Origin: Lentimicrobiaceae bacterium
Lineage (GTDB): Bacteria > Bacteroidota > Bacteroidia > Bacteroidales > F082
Reading direction: 5' to 3'
Assembly: GCA_018661505.1 (NCBI GenBank)
Contig: JABJIE010000080.1
Location: 1-64,000 of the forward strand
Length of the DNA: 64,000 nucleotides
The position numbers were made by a program, and so were the translations under genes. Under the pieces are notes generated by a model that had not been told where the DNA came from, did no database searches, and worked only from the letters and a program-made list of their open reading frames with translations. Of this stretch, positions 50,714-59,325 are shown one piece after another; the first letter of the stretch is position 1, and each line of letters opens with the position of its first letter.

Positions 50714-52411
50714 ATGCTCAAGGCAACAACGTATGTGTATATTATAGCTTTGCTAGTATTTTTAGTTGGGTGTAATGTTATTCATAACAATAAAGAAGGA
50801 GCAAGTTCACCCAACATTTTGCTAATTGTAGCTGATGACCTTGGTTATACAGACCTTGGATGCTTTGGAAGTGAAATTAGTACTCCTAACATAGATAAAC
50901 TAGCCGAAGTGGGTGTAATTAACACTTCTTTCTACACATCCCCCACATGTGCACCCACAAGAGCTATGCTGCTTACTGGTGTAGATAATCATAGAAATGG
51001 TTTAGGAACGATGGGAAGGGCTGCAAACAATCAAAAAGGAGCTCCTGGTTATGAAGGATATTTAAACTTTGATGTTGCGACACTACCAGAAATTTTACTT
51101 GAAAACGGTTATCACACATCCATGGCAGGTAAATGGCATCTGAGTAGACCATCATTAGATACTACTAAATGGCCAGGTAATAGAGGTTTTCAAAGATATT
51201 TTAGTCTTATTCAGGCAGGAGCTAGTCACTTTTCAGATAAACAACCACTATTTTCAAGCAGGCAAACCACGTATGTTGAGGATGGACAAATCGTGGATAG
51301 ACTACCTGAAAATTTTTATTCTAGTAATTATTACGCAGATAAGATCATAGAATATATTGACGAAAGTAGCAAACAAAATAAGCCATTCTTCTCGTATGTT
51401 GCCTTCACCGCTCCTCATTGGCCACTACATGTACCCGATCAACATATAAATACTTATAGGGGCTTTTATGATGATGGCTATGAAGTTTTGGCAAAAAAGA
51501 GAATACAATCTGCAAAGGACTTGAAAATCATAGATGACAATGTGGTCTTAAACCCACTAACACCTAATGTTATTCCATGGGAAGATCTAAACACATCAGA
51601 AAAGCAATTATCAGCACGGACAATGGAGGTATATGCTGCAATGGTTAACCTGATGGATTACAATATCGGAAGAATAATAAACCATCTTAAAGTCACAGGT
51701 CAATATGATAATACATTAATCATTTTCATGTCAGATAATGGAGCAGAGGGTAACTCAATACTTGGAATTGGAGATACTCGAGAATGGATCGCCGTTAATA
51801 ATGATAATACCCTTGAAAACATTGGCCGTAAGAACTCTTATGTATCGACAGGGCCGTCTTGGGCTCAGGTAAGCTCACTGCCGTTTAGCTGGTATAAAAG
51901 TTTCTCCACAGAAGGTGGAGTTAGGTCACCTTCAGTTATTTCATATCCCAAATGGAAACATAATTTTAAAACCATTAACAATAATGTTTTAACGGTTATG
52001 GATATAACACCAACTATTTTAGATTTTGTGAACATTAAAAATCCAGGAGGATCTTTTAAGAATCGTAAAATTCACCCAATTGATGGTAAATCGTTACTTC
52101 CATGGCTCCAAGGAATTGAAAACATAACACATTCTGATGAAAAAGCTCATTGTTGGGAACTTTACGGTAGGCGAGGAGTAAGAAAGGGAAAATGGAAAGC
52201 TGAAAAGTATGATAAGCCCTATGGAACGGGTAATTGGGAACTTTATAATCTGGAAGATGATCCCGGAGAATTTACCAATCTTTCAAGTGATTACCCTAAC
52301 AAGCTAAAGGAACTAGTAAATGATTGGGATATTTATGCCAAAGATTATTCCGTAATACTGCCCGAAGAAAAAGTTACCTATGGTACCGATGAAATTTGGA
52401 GGGTAAATTAA
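50714..52411 (+). CDS. sulfatase (arylsulfatase type), lipoprotein
   Basis: A 565-residue exported sulfatase. Its signal peptide and lipobox are ALLVFLVGC. The metal block is ADDLGYTDLGCFGS. The formylglycine site is CAPTRAMLLTG, with the Cys as the modified residue. Further conserved motifs are AGKWHLS and FMSDNGAEGN. The C-terminal part YDKPYGTGNWELYNLEDDPG is typical of arylsulfatase A/choline-sulfatase-like enzymes. It should remove sulfate esters from sugars or small molecules, given FGE-type maturation elsewhere in the genome. It lies behind the palindrome and is followed 84 bp later by an alcohol dehydrogenase. Confidence 0.93.
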   Translation: MLKATTYVYIIALLVFLVGCNVIHNNKEGASSPNILLIVADDLGYTDLGCFGSEISTPNIDKLAEVGVINTSFYTSPTCAPTRAMLLTGVDNHRNGLGTMGRAANNQKGAPGYEGYLNFDVATLPEILLENGYHTSMAGKWHLSRPSLDTTKWPGNRGFQRYFSLIQAGASHFSDKQPLFSSRQTTYVEDGQIVDRLPENFYSSNYYADKIIEYIDESSKQNKPFFSYVAFTAPHWPLHVPDQHINTYRGFYDDGYEVLAKKRIQSAKDLKIIDDNVVLNPLTPNVIPWEDLNTSEKQLSARTMEVYAAMVNLMDYNIGRIINHLKVTGQYDNTLIIFMSDNGAEGNSILGIGDTREWIAVNNDNTLENIGRKNSYVSTGPSWAQVSSLPFSWYKSFSTEGGVRSPSVISYPKWKHNFKTINNNVLTVMDITPTILDFVNIKNPGGSFKNRKIHPIDGKSLLPWLQGIENITHSDEKAHCWELYGRRGVRKGKWKAEKYDKPYGTGNWELYNLEDDPGEFTNLSSDYPNKLKELVNDWDIYAKDYSVILPEEKVTYGTDEIWRVN

Positions 52412-52495
52412 TACTTAATGAATATTATTAAAACAATCAATATTAATATATAACATTACACCCATCCACATATTAGATAAAACAAAAATTACAAA

Positions 52496-53500
52496 ATGAA
52501 GATAAATGCATACGCATCACATGAGCCCAAAGGCAAATTGAAAGAATATTCATTCGATAATGGAGACCTTGGTCCTGAAGAAGTTGATATAAAAGTAGCT
52601 TATTGTGGTATTTGCCACTCTGATCTTAGTATGATTAATAATGATTGGGGAATGACTCAGTTTCCGCTTGTTCCTGGCCATGAAATTGTTGGTGAAGTTG
52701 TTGCTGCTGGTGACACTGTAAAAAATATAAAAGTGGGAGATAAAGTTGGCCTCGGGTGGCTATCAGAATCATGTATGAGCTGTGAGCAATGCATGAAAGG
52801 TAATCATCATCTGTGTGCCAAGTCGCAAGCCACTATAGTTGGCAGAAAAGGGGGCTTTGCGGATTATGTTCGTGGACATTGGTCATGGGCAATACCATTA
52901 CCAGAAAACATAGATATGAGTAAGGCAGGGCCTTTATTATGTGGTGGAATAACAGTATTTAATCCAATAATTGCATCGGGTGTAAAGCCTACGGATCGTG
53001 TTGGTGTTATTGGTATAGGAGGATTAGGACATATGGCAATTAATTTTCTTAAACACTGGGGATGCGAAGTAATTGCATTTAGTTCTAACCCAGATAAAAA
53101 GGATGCAATTCTTAATATGGGTGCACACAAAGTAGTTAATTCCAAATCACCTGAAGAATTAGAGAGTTTGTCCGGGCAACTAGATTTTATACTTAATACC
53201 ACAAATGTAACTCTTGATTGGAATTCATATCTACTAGCATTGGCGCCGAAAGGAAGGTTTCATAATGTTGGCGCTGTTCTTGATCCAATGGCTATTCCAG
53301 CTTTTTCATTAATGGTGGGTGAAAAAACACTTGGAGCTAGCCCAATAGGAAGTCCTGCTCTAACTAAAACAATGCTGGATTTTTGTGTTAGACATAATAT
53401 TTATCCCATAGTAGAAGAGTATCCGATGGATAATGTAAATGAAGCTATGGAGCACTTAGAGTCTGGTAAAGCAAGATTTAGAATAGTTCTCAAAAATTAG
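52496..53500 (+). CDS. zinc-dependent NAD(P) alcohol dehydrogenase
   Basis: A 334-residue medium-chain dehydrogenase. The catalytic zinc ligands are in CGICHSD and GHEIVGEV, the structural zinc block is CMSCEQCMKGNHHLC, and the nucleotide motif is GVIGIGGLGHMAINFLKHWG. The overall form matches the YahK/AdhA cinnamyl-alcohol-dehydrogenase branch, which acts on aldehydes with NADPH. It is in the same direction as the sulfatase, 84 bp downstream. The role of the pair is unknown. Confidence 0.93.
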   Translation: MKINAYASHEPKGKLKEYSFDNGDLGPEEVDIKVAYCGICHSDLSMINNDWGMTQFPLVPGHEIVGEVVAAGDTVKNIKVGDKVGLGWLSESCMSCEQCMKGNHHLCAKSQATIVGRKGGFADYVRGHWSWAIPLPENIDMSKAGPLLCGGITVFNPIIASGVKPTDRVGVIGIGGLGHMAINFLKHWGCEVIAFSSNPDKKDAILNMGAHKVVNSKSPEELESLSGQLDFILNTTNVTLDWNSYLLALAPKGRFHNVGAVLDPMAIPAFSLMVGEKTLGASPIGSPALTKTMLDFCVRHNIYPIVEEYPMDNVNEAMEHLESGKARFRIVLKN

Positions 53501-53566
53501 AATCTGTATCTTTTGTCTACAAGGCATTTTAGGGTATAGTTAAAATTGATGAAATAAGTTACTAGA

Positions 53567-54574
53567 ATGAAAAAACACAAAATAATAGTATTAACACTTT
53601 TTCTTTTGAACATTTGGTTAAGTTCATTAACTGCTGCTACTGTTAATGTCAAGAATCGTCATATTATGGTTAATGATACAGTTTATGTTATCAAAGGTAT
53701 CTGTTACAACCCCATACCCATTGGAACTAATCAAAGAAGTTTCGGTTCTCTGGCAGATGATATAGAACTAATGGTAGCTGCAGGAATAAATACAATAAGA
53801 GTATATGCACCAATTGATGATGTATCGATATTGGATATTATAAATGAAGCAGGCCTTAAGGTAATAATAAGCTTTGGTTATAATCAAGATGGATACTATG
53901 ATATATTATCTGGATCATTTATTGATTATGTAAATAAATATAAAAATCATGAAGTGATATTATTTTGGGAATTAGGTAATGAGTTTAATTTCCACCCAGA
54001 ATGGTTTGAAGGTGAATTAGAGAATTGGTATACAGCATTAAATAGTGCCGCAGATTTAATACATCAAACAGACTCATCTCACCCTGTAGCTACTGCTCAT
54101 GGTGAATTACCAAATTCTCTTGCCATGAACATGTCAACAAACATTGATATCTGGGGTTTAAATGTTTATAGATGGGATAACCCTGAAGATATTTTCCATG
54201 AATATGCATTAATTAGTAATAAACCAATGTATTTATCTGAGGCTGGTGCCGATAGCTATATGGCAGAGAAATCGAACAATTATGAAATGGGTAAAAACGA
54301 AATAGCACAGGCAAATGCAACTGCTAACATACTAAATGATGTCTTTGATAACCTAGACGTTTGCTCAGGAGTAACCATTTTTGCATTTGTAGATGAATTG
54401 TGGAAGGCTGGTGATAACGACACACAGGATATAGGAGGTTGGGCACCTAAAAGTAGCGGTGTTCCTTATGATGGTACTGCAAATGAAGAGTACTGGGGAA
54501 TTGTTGATATTAACAGAAAAACAAAATTAGCCTATGATGTTGTAAAGAATGCGTTTAAAAACAAAGGACATTAA
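53567..54574 (+). CDS. secreted glycoside hydrolase, GH17/GH72-like TIM barrel
   Basis: A 335-residue exported protein with a signal peptide (LTLFLLNIWLSSLTAA). The barrel begins VIKGICYNPIPIG, has MVAAGINTIRVYAP for strand 2, FWELGNEFN with the acid/base Glu, IWGLNVYR, and the presumed nucleophile Glu in LSEAGADS. This arrangement resembles beta-1,3-glucanosyltransferases and glucanases of GH17/GH72, but GH2-type TIM-barrel families are also possible. There is no T9SS tail and no lipobox. It lies 67 bp after the alcohol dehydrogenase and 53 bp before the T9SS esterase. Confidence 0.78.
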   Translation: MKKHKIIVLTLFLLNIWLSSLTAATVNVKNRHIMVNDTVYVIKGICYNPIPIGTNQRSFGSLADDIELMVAAGINTIRVYAPIDDVSILDIINEAGLKVIISFGYNQDGYYDILSGSFIDYVNKYKNHEVILFWELGNEFNFHPEWFEGELENWYTALNSAADLIHQTDSSHPVATAHGELPNSLAMNMSTNIDIWGLNVYRWDNPEDIFHEYALISNKPMYLSEAGADSYMAEKSNNYEMGKNEIAQANATANILNDVFDNLDVCSGVTIFAFVDELWKAGDNDTQDIGGWAPKSSGVPYDGTANEEYWGIVDINRKTKLAYDVVKNAFKNKGH

Positions 54575-54627
54575 ATATCACTATATTTCATTTTATTAAC
54601 ACATTATTATAAAAGCCCTTAGAATTT

Positions 54628-55773
54628 ATGAAGCCATTACTAAGTTTTCTGTTTACATTTTTTGTTCTAATAAATGGTATAATCTCTCAGCAAACCATAA
54701 ATGGTGTACTTCAACATGAAGGGTTAACGAGGGAGTACATACTTTACATCCCTGCTAGTTATAATGCTGAAGAATCTACACCATTATTATTCTCTTTTCA
54801 TGGCTATACCAGCAATGCACAAACAAATTTGTATTATACAAATTTTAAATCCATAGCAGATACAGCTGGTTTTATATTAATTCATCCCCAGGGAAGCCTT
54901 TTAAATGGTATTACGCACTGGAATGTTGGTGGTTGGACCATTGGAAGCACAGTAGATGATGTTTCATTTGTATCTGAGCTAATGGATACGATATCTAAGG
55001 CATATAATATTGATTCAGATAGAATGTATAGTACAGGAATGTCAAATGGAGGATATATGAGTTTTTTACTGGCCTGTAAATTAAGCGATAGAATCGCTGC
55101 TATCGCATCAGTAACTGGTTCAATGACCCCGCAGAGCTATAATACATGTCAACCATCACATCCAACACCCATAATGCAAATACATGGTACATCTGATGGC
55201 ACAGTTCCCTACAATGGAAACTTCCTATGGACTAAGTCTATTGATGATGTTATTGAGTATTGGGTAGAATACAATAATACTTCTTCTGAACCAATCATTA
55301 TTGAAATACCAGACATAAATACCTCAGATGGAAGTACAGTCGAACATTATATATATGGAGATGGCGATAATTCTACAGCCGTTGAGCATTTTAAGGTAAT
55401 TGGTGGAGATCATGATTGGCCTGGAGTATGGGGTAATATGGACATAGATGCAAGTAAAGAGGTATGGAACTTTCTTTCTAAATACGATATAAATGGATTA
55501 ATAGAAAGCCAACCGAATGCCATAACTGATAATAATAATTCATTTTACGATCAGGTTAGTATCTTTCCAAACCCTGCAACCACAACAATTAAAGTGTCAA
55601 ATAATATCAATAAAAATATTGATTACCAGATATACACTCCACAAGGTCAGATGATTAAATCAGGTACTCTTGATTCAAATAATAGGGAAATTGACATTAC
55701 AAATTTAAAACCTAATCTGTATTTTTTCAATGTAGGAAATAAAACTTTTAAGATCATCAAGGTAAATTATTAA
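54628..55773 (+). CDS. secreted esterase (PHB-depolymerase/feruloyl-esterase-like) with T9SS tail
   Basis: A 381-residue exported alpha/beta hydrolase. The signal peptide ends near NGIISQ. The oxyanion-hole region is LLFSFHGYTSNAQTN, the nucleophile motif is GMSNGGYMS, the acid is near MQIHGTSDGTVPYNG, and the catalytic His is in GGDHDWPG. This fits the LpqC/PHB-depolymerase/CE1-like family. The last 75 residues are a T9SS sorting domain (SIFPNPATTTIKVSNN, then LKPNLYFFNVGN). It probably removes acyl or feruloyl esters from polysaccharides, alongside the GH17-like enzyme upstream. Confidence 0.88.
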   Translation: MKPLLSFLFTFFVLINGIISQQTINGVLQHEGLTREYILYIPASYNAEESTPLLFSFHGYTSNAQTNLYYTNFKSIADTAGFILIHPQGSLLNGITHWNVGGWTIGSTVDDVSFVSELMDTISKAYNIDSDRMYSTGMSNGGYMSFLLACKLSDRIAAIASVTGSMTPQSYNTCQPSHPTPIMQIHGTSDGTVPYNGNFLWTKSIDDVIEYWVEYNNTSSEPIIIEIPDINTSDGSTVEHYIYGDGDNSTAVEHFKVIGGDHDWPGVWGNMDIDASKEVWNFLSKYDINGLIESQPNAITDNNNSFYDQVSIFPNPATTTIKVSNNINKNIDYQIYTPQGQMIKSGTLDSNNREIDITNLKPNLYFFNVGNKTFKIIKVNY

Positions 55774-56064
55774 AAAATGAGGATACTACTAACTGGTATA
55801 CTTTCTTACCATTTCACGAGTTCATATTTCAAGGTATGATAGATAATATCGTTTATGAAGTTTGATATAGTATCTACTTCTATCCTCCATATGCCTTAAA
55901 GATTATATCCGTTTTTATATTAATACAACCTCGCATACAAATGAAATAACCACATTTAGGTATTGACAACAAATTCCATATTAAGGATTTTTATGCATTC
56001 TAAATACACATATTTTCCAATAATCTCTAATTGATTTTTAAAATATGTAATAAAAACTTAAATC

Positions 56065-56400
56065 ATGATAAAGGTTTTAAATACATCAGATAACGGCAGG
56101 GTTTTTAGGTGTTCGTCATGCAACAAAATTCATATTGAATTTAAAAACCTAAATTTTAATTTTAATGATAAAGAATTTAAAAGTTTTTTTGATTATCTGA
56201 TTAGTTTGGATGGTTTACACTGGGAAAACAAAAATAGAAACATTCAATACAAGCGTAAAATACTAATACCAACCAATCAAAACAATATGAATATTCTATT
56301 GAACAAGGATGAATTAAATGAATTAAGACGTTTGTTTATTCTACCAGTATTCAAAAACCTAGAATTTTGTAGAATTAAATATGATATCTGCAATAATTAG
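56065..56400 (+). CDS. DUF6686 family protein
   Basis: A 111-residue cytoplasmic protein. The start RVFRCSSCNKIHIEFKNLNF has a Cys-x2-Cys pair and a pattern typical of DUF6686 (CxxC...IHLEFxN). The C-terminal end has another Cys (LEFCRIKYDIC). A metal-binding or redox role is conceivable. It sits 78 bp upstream of flavodoxin in the same direction. Confidence 0.7.
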   Translation: MIKVLNTSDNGRVFRCSSCNKIHIEFKNLNFNFNDKEFKSFFDYLISLDGLHWENKNRNIQYKRKILIPTNQNNMNILLNKDELNELRRLFILPVFKNLEFCRIKYDICNN

Positions 56401-56477
56401 TGGTAATATTAAATACTTCATTTTGCTAAATATTTATATTTTTAATTTTAAATTTAACACTATTATACTTCAATAAT

Positions 56478-56984
56478 ATGAACAAAATTGTAATCATATA
56501 TGGCACATTAACAGGAAATACAGAGGAGGCGGCCATAGAAATTAAAGAAAAACTTGGAAGTGAACTTACAACATTAATAGATGTTTATGATGCTTCAGCT
56601 AGTGATTTAGAGAATTATGACAACATAATCTTTGGAGCATCTACTTGGGGTATTGGTGATCTGCAAGAAGATTTTACAGATTTTCTTCCGGTAATTGAGG
56701 CCACAAATATGAAAAATAAGAAAGTAGCTATATTTGGTTTCGGAGACCAGGATTATTATCCTGACACATTTGTAGATGGTATGGGTGTAATTTATGAATG
56801 TTTAAATAAGAAAGGTTGCGACATAATCGGTTATGTTTCAACAGAAGGCTATGAGTATGAGGAATCACGAGCTGTAATTAATGGAAAATTTATTGGACTT
56901 CCCTTAGACTATGAAAATCAAGATAAGCTTACTAGCGATAGAATCTCTAATTGGTTAGATCAAATCAAACCTGAGTTTAACTAA
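56478..56984 (+). CDS. flavodoxin
   Basis: A 168-residue FMN electron carrier. The FMN phosphate loop is IIYGTLTGNTEEAA. The isoalloxazine-side loop is FGASTWGIGDLQEDF, and the second loop is FGFGDQDYYPDTFVDGMG. The length fits long-chain flavodoxins. In many marine Bacteroidota flavodoxin substitutes for ferredoxin under iron limitation, but no Fur-like site was identified here. It is followed by an EamA transporter 101 bp later. Confidence 0.96.
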   Translation: MNKIVIIYGTLTGNTEEAAIEIKEKLGSELTTLIDVYDASASDLENYDNIIFGASTWGIGDLQEDFTDFLPVIEATNMKNKKVAIFGFGDQDYYPDTFVDGMGVIYECLNKKGCDIIGYVSTEGYEYEESRAVINGKFIGLPLDYENQDKLTSDRISNWLDQIKPEFN

Positions 56985-57085
56985 TAACATATATTAGCGG
57001 CTCTATTTTCGAATTATTATTGAATTCTAAATCAATTATTCATTTTGAAAATATAATCTCATAAAATATTTGCCAAACATTGTAA

Positions 57086-57964
57086 ATGAACCTTTCACTA
57101 TCCAAATATACAACTGAAGTACTGCTACTATTTACAGCTATTATTTGGGGTTTCGCTTTTGTAGCTCAAAAGGCAGGAATGCAAGATATTGGGCCCTTGG
57201 CATTTACTGGCATTAGATTTCTTTTGGGGGCTATTACACTAATACCAGTAATTTTTCTAACGAAAAAGCAGTATGATATTAAGGTGAATAATGGCTCAAT
57301 CTGGGTTGCAGGTCTAATAAGTGGAATAGTTCTAACATTAGCAGCTGTATTACAACAATATGGAATAGTATACACAACAGCAGGAAATGCTGGCTTTATT
57401 ACTAGCATGTATGTTATCCTTGTTCCCATTATTGGTATCTTTCTTAAGCATAGGGTAACTGTTCAAACATGGGTTGGTGCAGTTCTTGCAATTGTTGGCT
57501 TCTATCTATTATCAGAAAGTGAAGACTTAATGCTCGTAATGGGTGATTTACTAGTATTTATAAGTGCATTATTCTGGGCATTACAAGTAATACTTGCTGG
57601 TATATATTCACTTAAGTTTAATGTAATAAAGCTCGCAGCAATTCAATTTGGATTAACTGGTATTATATGTATCATTCTATCATTGTTCTTTGAAAGCTAC
57701 GATTGGAACAATATAAGAAGTGCTATGATACCCATCTTATATGGAGGGATTATGTCAGTTGCTGTAGGATTTACATTACAATTGGTTGCTCAACGAAAAG
57801 CTAATCCAACTCATTCTGCTATAATCCTAAGTACGGAGGGTCTTTTTGCAGTAGTGGGAGGGTGGTTAATCCTCGATGAATACCTGACAACATTGCAAAG
57901 CATAGGTGGCATAATTATTCTTGTTGGAGTGGCAGTCTCACAATTGAGAAAAAGAAGCGGCTAA
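57086..57964 (+). CDS. EamA/DMT-family transporter
   Basis: A 292-residue inner-membrane protein with ten predicted helices in two EamA repeats: TAIIWGFAFVAQKAGMQDIG begins repeat 1 and ISALFWALQVILAGIYSLKF begins repeat 2. Such proteins export metabolites such as amino acids or nucleotides. The substrate cannot be predicted. Its last 4 bases overlap the stop of the opposing DUF4251 gene, so the two transcripts converge. Confidence 0.9.
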   Translation: MNLSLSKYTTEVLLLFTAIIWGFAFVAQKAGMQDIGPLAFTGIRFLLGAITLIPVIFLTKKQYDIKVNNGSIWVAGLISGIVLTLAAVLQQYGIVYTTAGNAGFITSMYVILVPIIGIFLKHRVTVQTWVGAVLAIVGFYLLSESEDLMLVMGDLLVFISALFWALQVILAGIYSLKFNVIKLAAIQFGLTGIICIILSLFFESYDWNNIRSAMIPILYGGIMSVAVGFTLQLVAQRKANPTHSAIILSTEGLFAVVGGWLILDEYLTTLQSIGGIIILVGVAVSQLRKRSG

Positions 57965-58530
57965 TTCCAGAAAGTAACTCCAAGGTTAATATCTGAATCC
58001 TTAGGGTTCATGAAGTCTCCTACAATAAGAGGAGAGTTACCCACAGTAATTGTGGCAAATCCATCTTTACCAACCGTTATATTAATATTAGTACCTCGAA
58101 AAGTAGTTTCTGAAGAAACATTAAAATTAATCTTAATGGCACCCTTGTTATTTTTTGGCTCCTGAAATTTATAATTATTTATGGTACCATCAATGGTAAT
58201 ACCACCCAAACCATTATCAGAGAGGTACTGGTTAGTTTCTACTTGTATAATTACCCTGTCACCATTAACAGCTATGAAGTTTAATCTACGATTAAGATTG
58301 TATATTTTTCCATTTCTAGTATTCGTGAACCTACTAAATTGTACAATGTAGCTTTTCTCTTCAGCCAATTCCTGAAGCAGTTTCCATTCTTTTTCTTTTT
58401 GTTTCTTTTCAGCGAGTTTCTTTTCTTGGCGTGTCATTTTATGACCTGAGTTCATGTCAACTTGAGCGTGTGAACCCACAATTATTAGAGTTAATAGTCC
58501 AGAAAGCAGTAATCTAATAGTTTGTTTCAT
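57961..58530 (-). CDS. DUF4251 domain-containing protein
   Basis: A 189-residue exported protein (signal peptide LLLSGLLTLIIVGSHAQ) with a Lys/Glu-rich helix (about 33-60) and a DUF4251 domain after residue 70. Its block YNLNRRLNFIAVNGDRVIIQ, then GLGGITIDGTI and GTNINITVGKDG, follows the family. DUF4251 is a Bacteroidota family of unknown role, thought to be periplasmic. The gene is downstream of pepE on the same strand, 22 bp away. Confidence 0.82.
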   Translation of the reverse strand: MKQTIRLLLSGLLTLIIVGSHAQVDMNSGHKMTRQEKKLAEKKQKEKEWKLLQELAEEKSYIVQFSRFTNTRNGKIYNLNRRLNFIAVNGDRVIIQVETNQYLSDNGLGGITIDGTINNYKFQEPKNNKGAIKINFNVSSETTFRGTNINITVGKDGFATITVGNSPLIVGDFMNPKDSDINLGVTFWN

Positions 58531-58552
58531 AATTAAATAAAGTATTTCTAAT

Positions 58553-59287
58553 CTATAATAGGAAGCTTAAATCCGAACCCACTTTAAATTCTTTTGGCTT
58601 AGAACCAAACATAAATAATCTTGCATCTTTTGATCCTAGTAGCTTTATATTATCACCATCAACGTAAAGCATACTGGCTTCCCTTAGTCCAAGAACTTGA
58701 ATAGTACGGTTAACAACCAAGAATTCCTCAATACGCTGTTCTCTTGTTTCACCACCATGGCCCTTCGGATTTGCATCAAGATAATGTGGATTTATCTGAA
58801 AAGGTATTAAACCCATGCAATTGAAACTTGGTGGTTCAATTATGGGCATATCATTTGTCGTCATCAATGATGGGCATGCTACATTGGAACCTGCACTCCA
58901 ACCCATATATGGCATTCCATCAAGAGCTCTTTCCTTTATAGCATCCATAATGCCAGTTTTTTGCATTTCTGATACCAGATGAAATGTATTACCCCCACCA
59001 ACAGCAATGGACTCAGATTCATTTACAAGTGCAACAGGATCACTAACCTGATGAACAGATGTAACTTCAAATCCAAGTTTAATGAATACCTCACTTACTC
59101 TCTTCGTGTATAAATCGTATGATGCTTTTAAACTTTCGGTACACAAACCAACTCCTGCATATGGGACGAAGGTTACTTTCTTTATATTTTCTGAATTTAA
59201 AAAGTCTTTAATATATTTTTGTGGCCAACCAAGATAATCCTCACCAGCCATTGTAGAGTTGCTTATCAATAATAACTTTCTTTTCAT
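58553..59287 (-). CDS. pepE: dipeptidase E (peptidase S51 family)
   Basis: A 244-residue cytoplasmic aspartyl dipeptidase. Its class I glutamine-amidotransferase-like core has AVGGGNTFHLV, the nucleophile Ser in GWSAGSNVACPS, NDMPIIEPPSF and the His-containing INPHYLDANPKGHGGE. These match S51 peptidases, which cleave Asp-X dipeptides. Length is normal. It is upstream of DUF4251 on the same strand, and the 866-residue secreted protein gene ends 38 bp before it. Confidence 0.92.
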   Translation of the reverse strand: MKRKLLLISNSTMAGEDYLGWPQKYIKDFLNSENIKKVTFVPYAGVGLCTESLKASYDLYTKRVSEVFIKLGFEVTSVHQVSDPVALVNESESIAVGGGNTFHLVSEMQKTGIMDAIKERALDGMPYMGWSAGSNVACPSLMTTNDMPIIEPPSFNCMGLIPFQINPHYLDANPKGHGGETREQRIEEFLVVNRTIQVLGLREASMLYVDGDNIKLLGSKDARLFMFGSKPKEFKVGSDLSFLL

Positions 59288-59325
59288 CTTATATTATTTT
59301 CATTGCTAAATTAGGTGATTTTGGT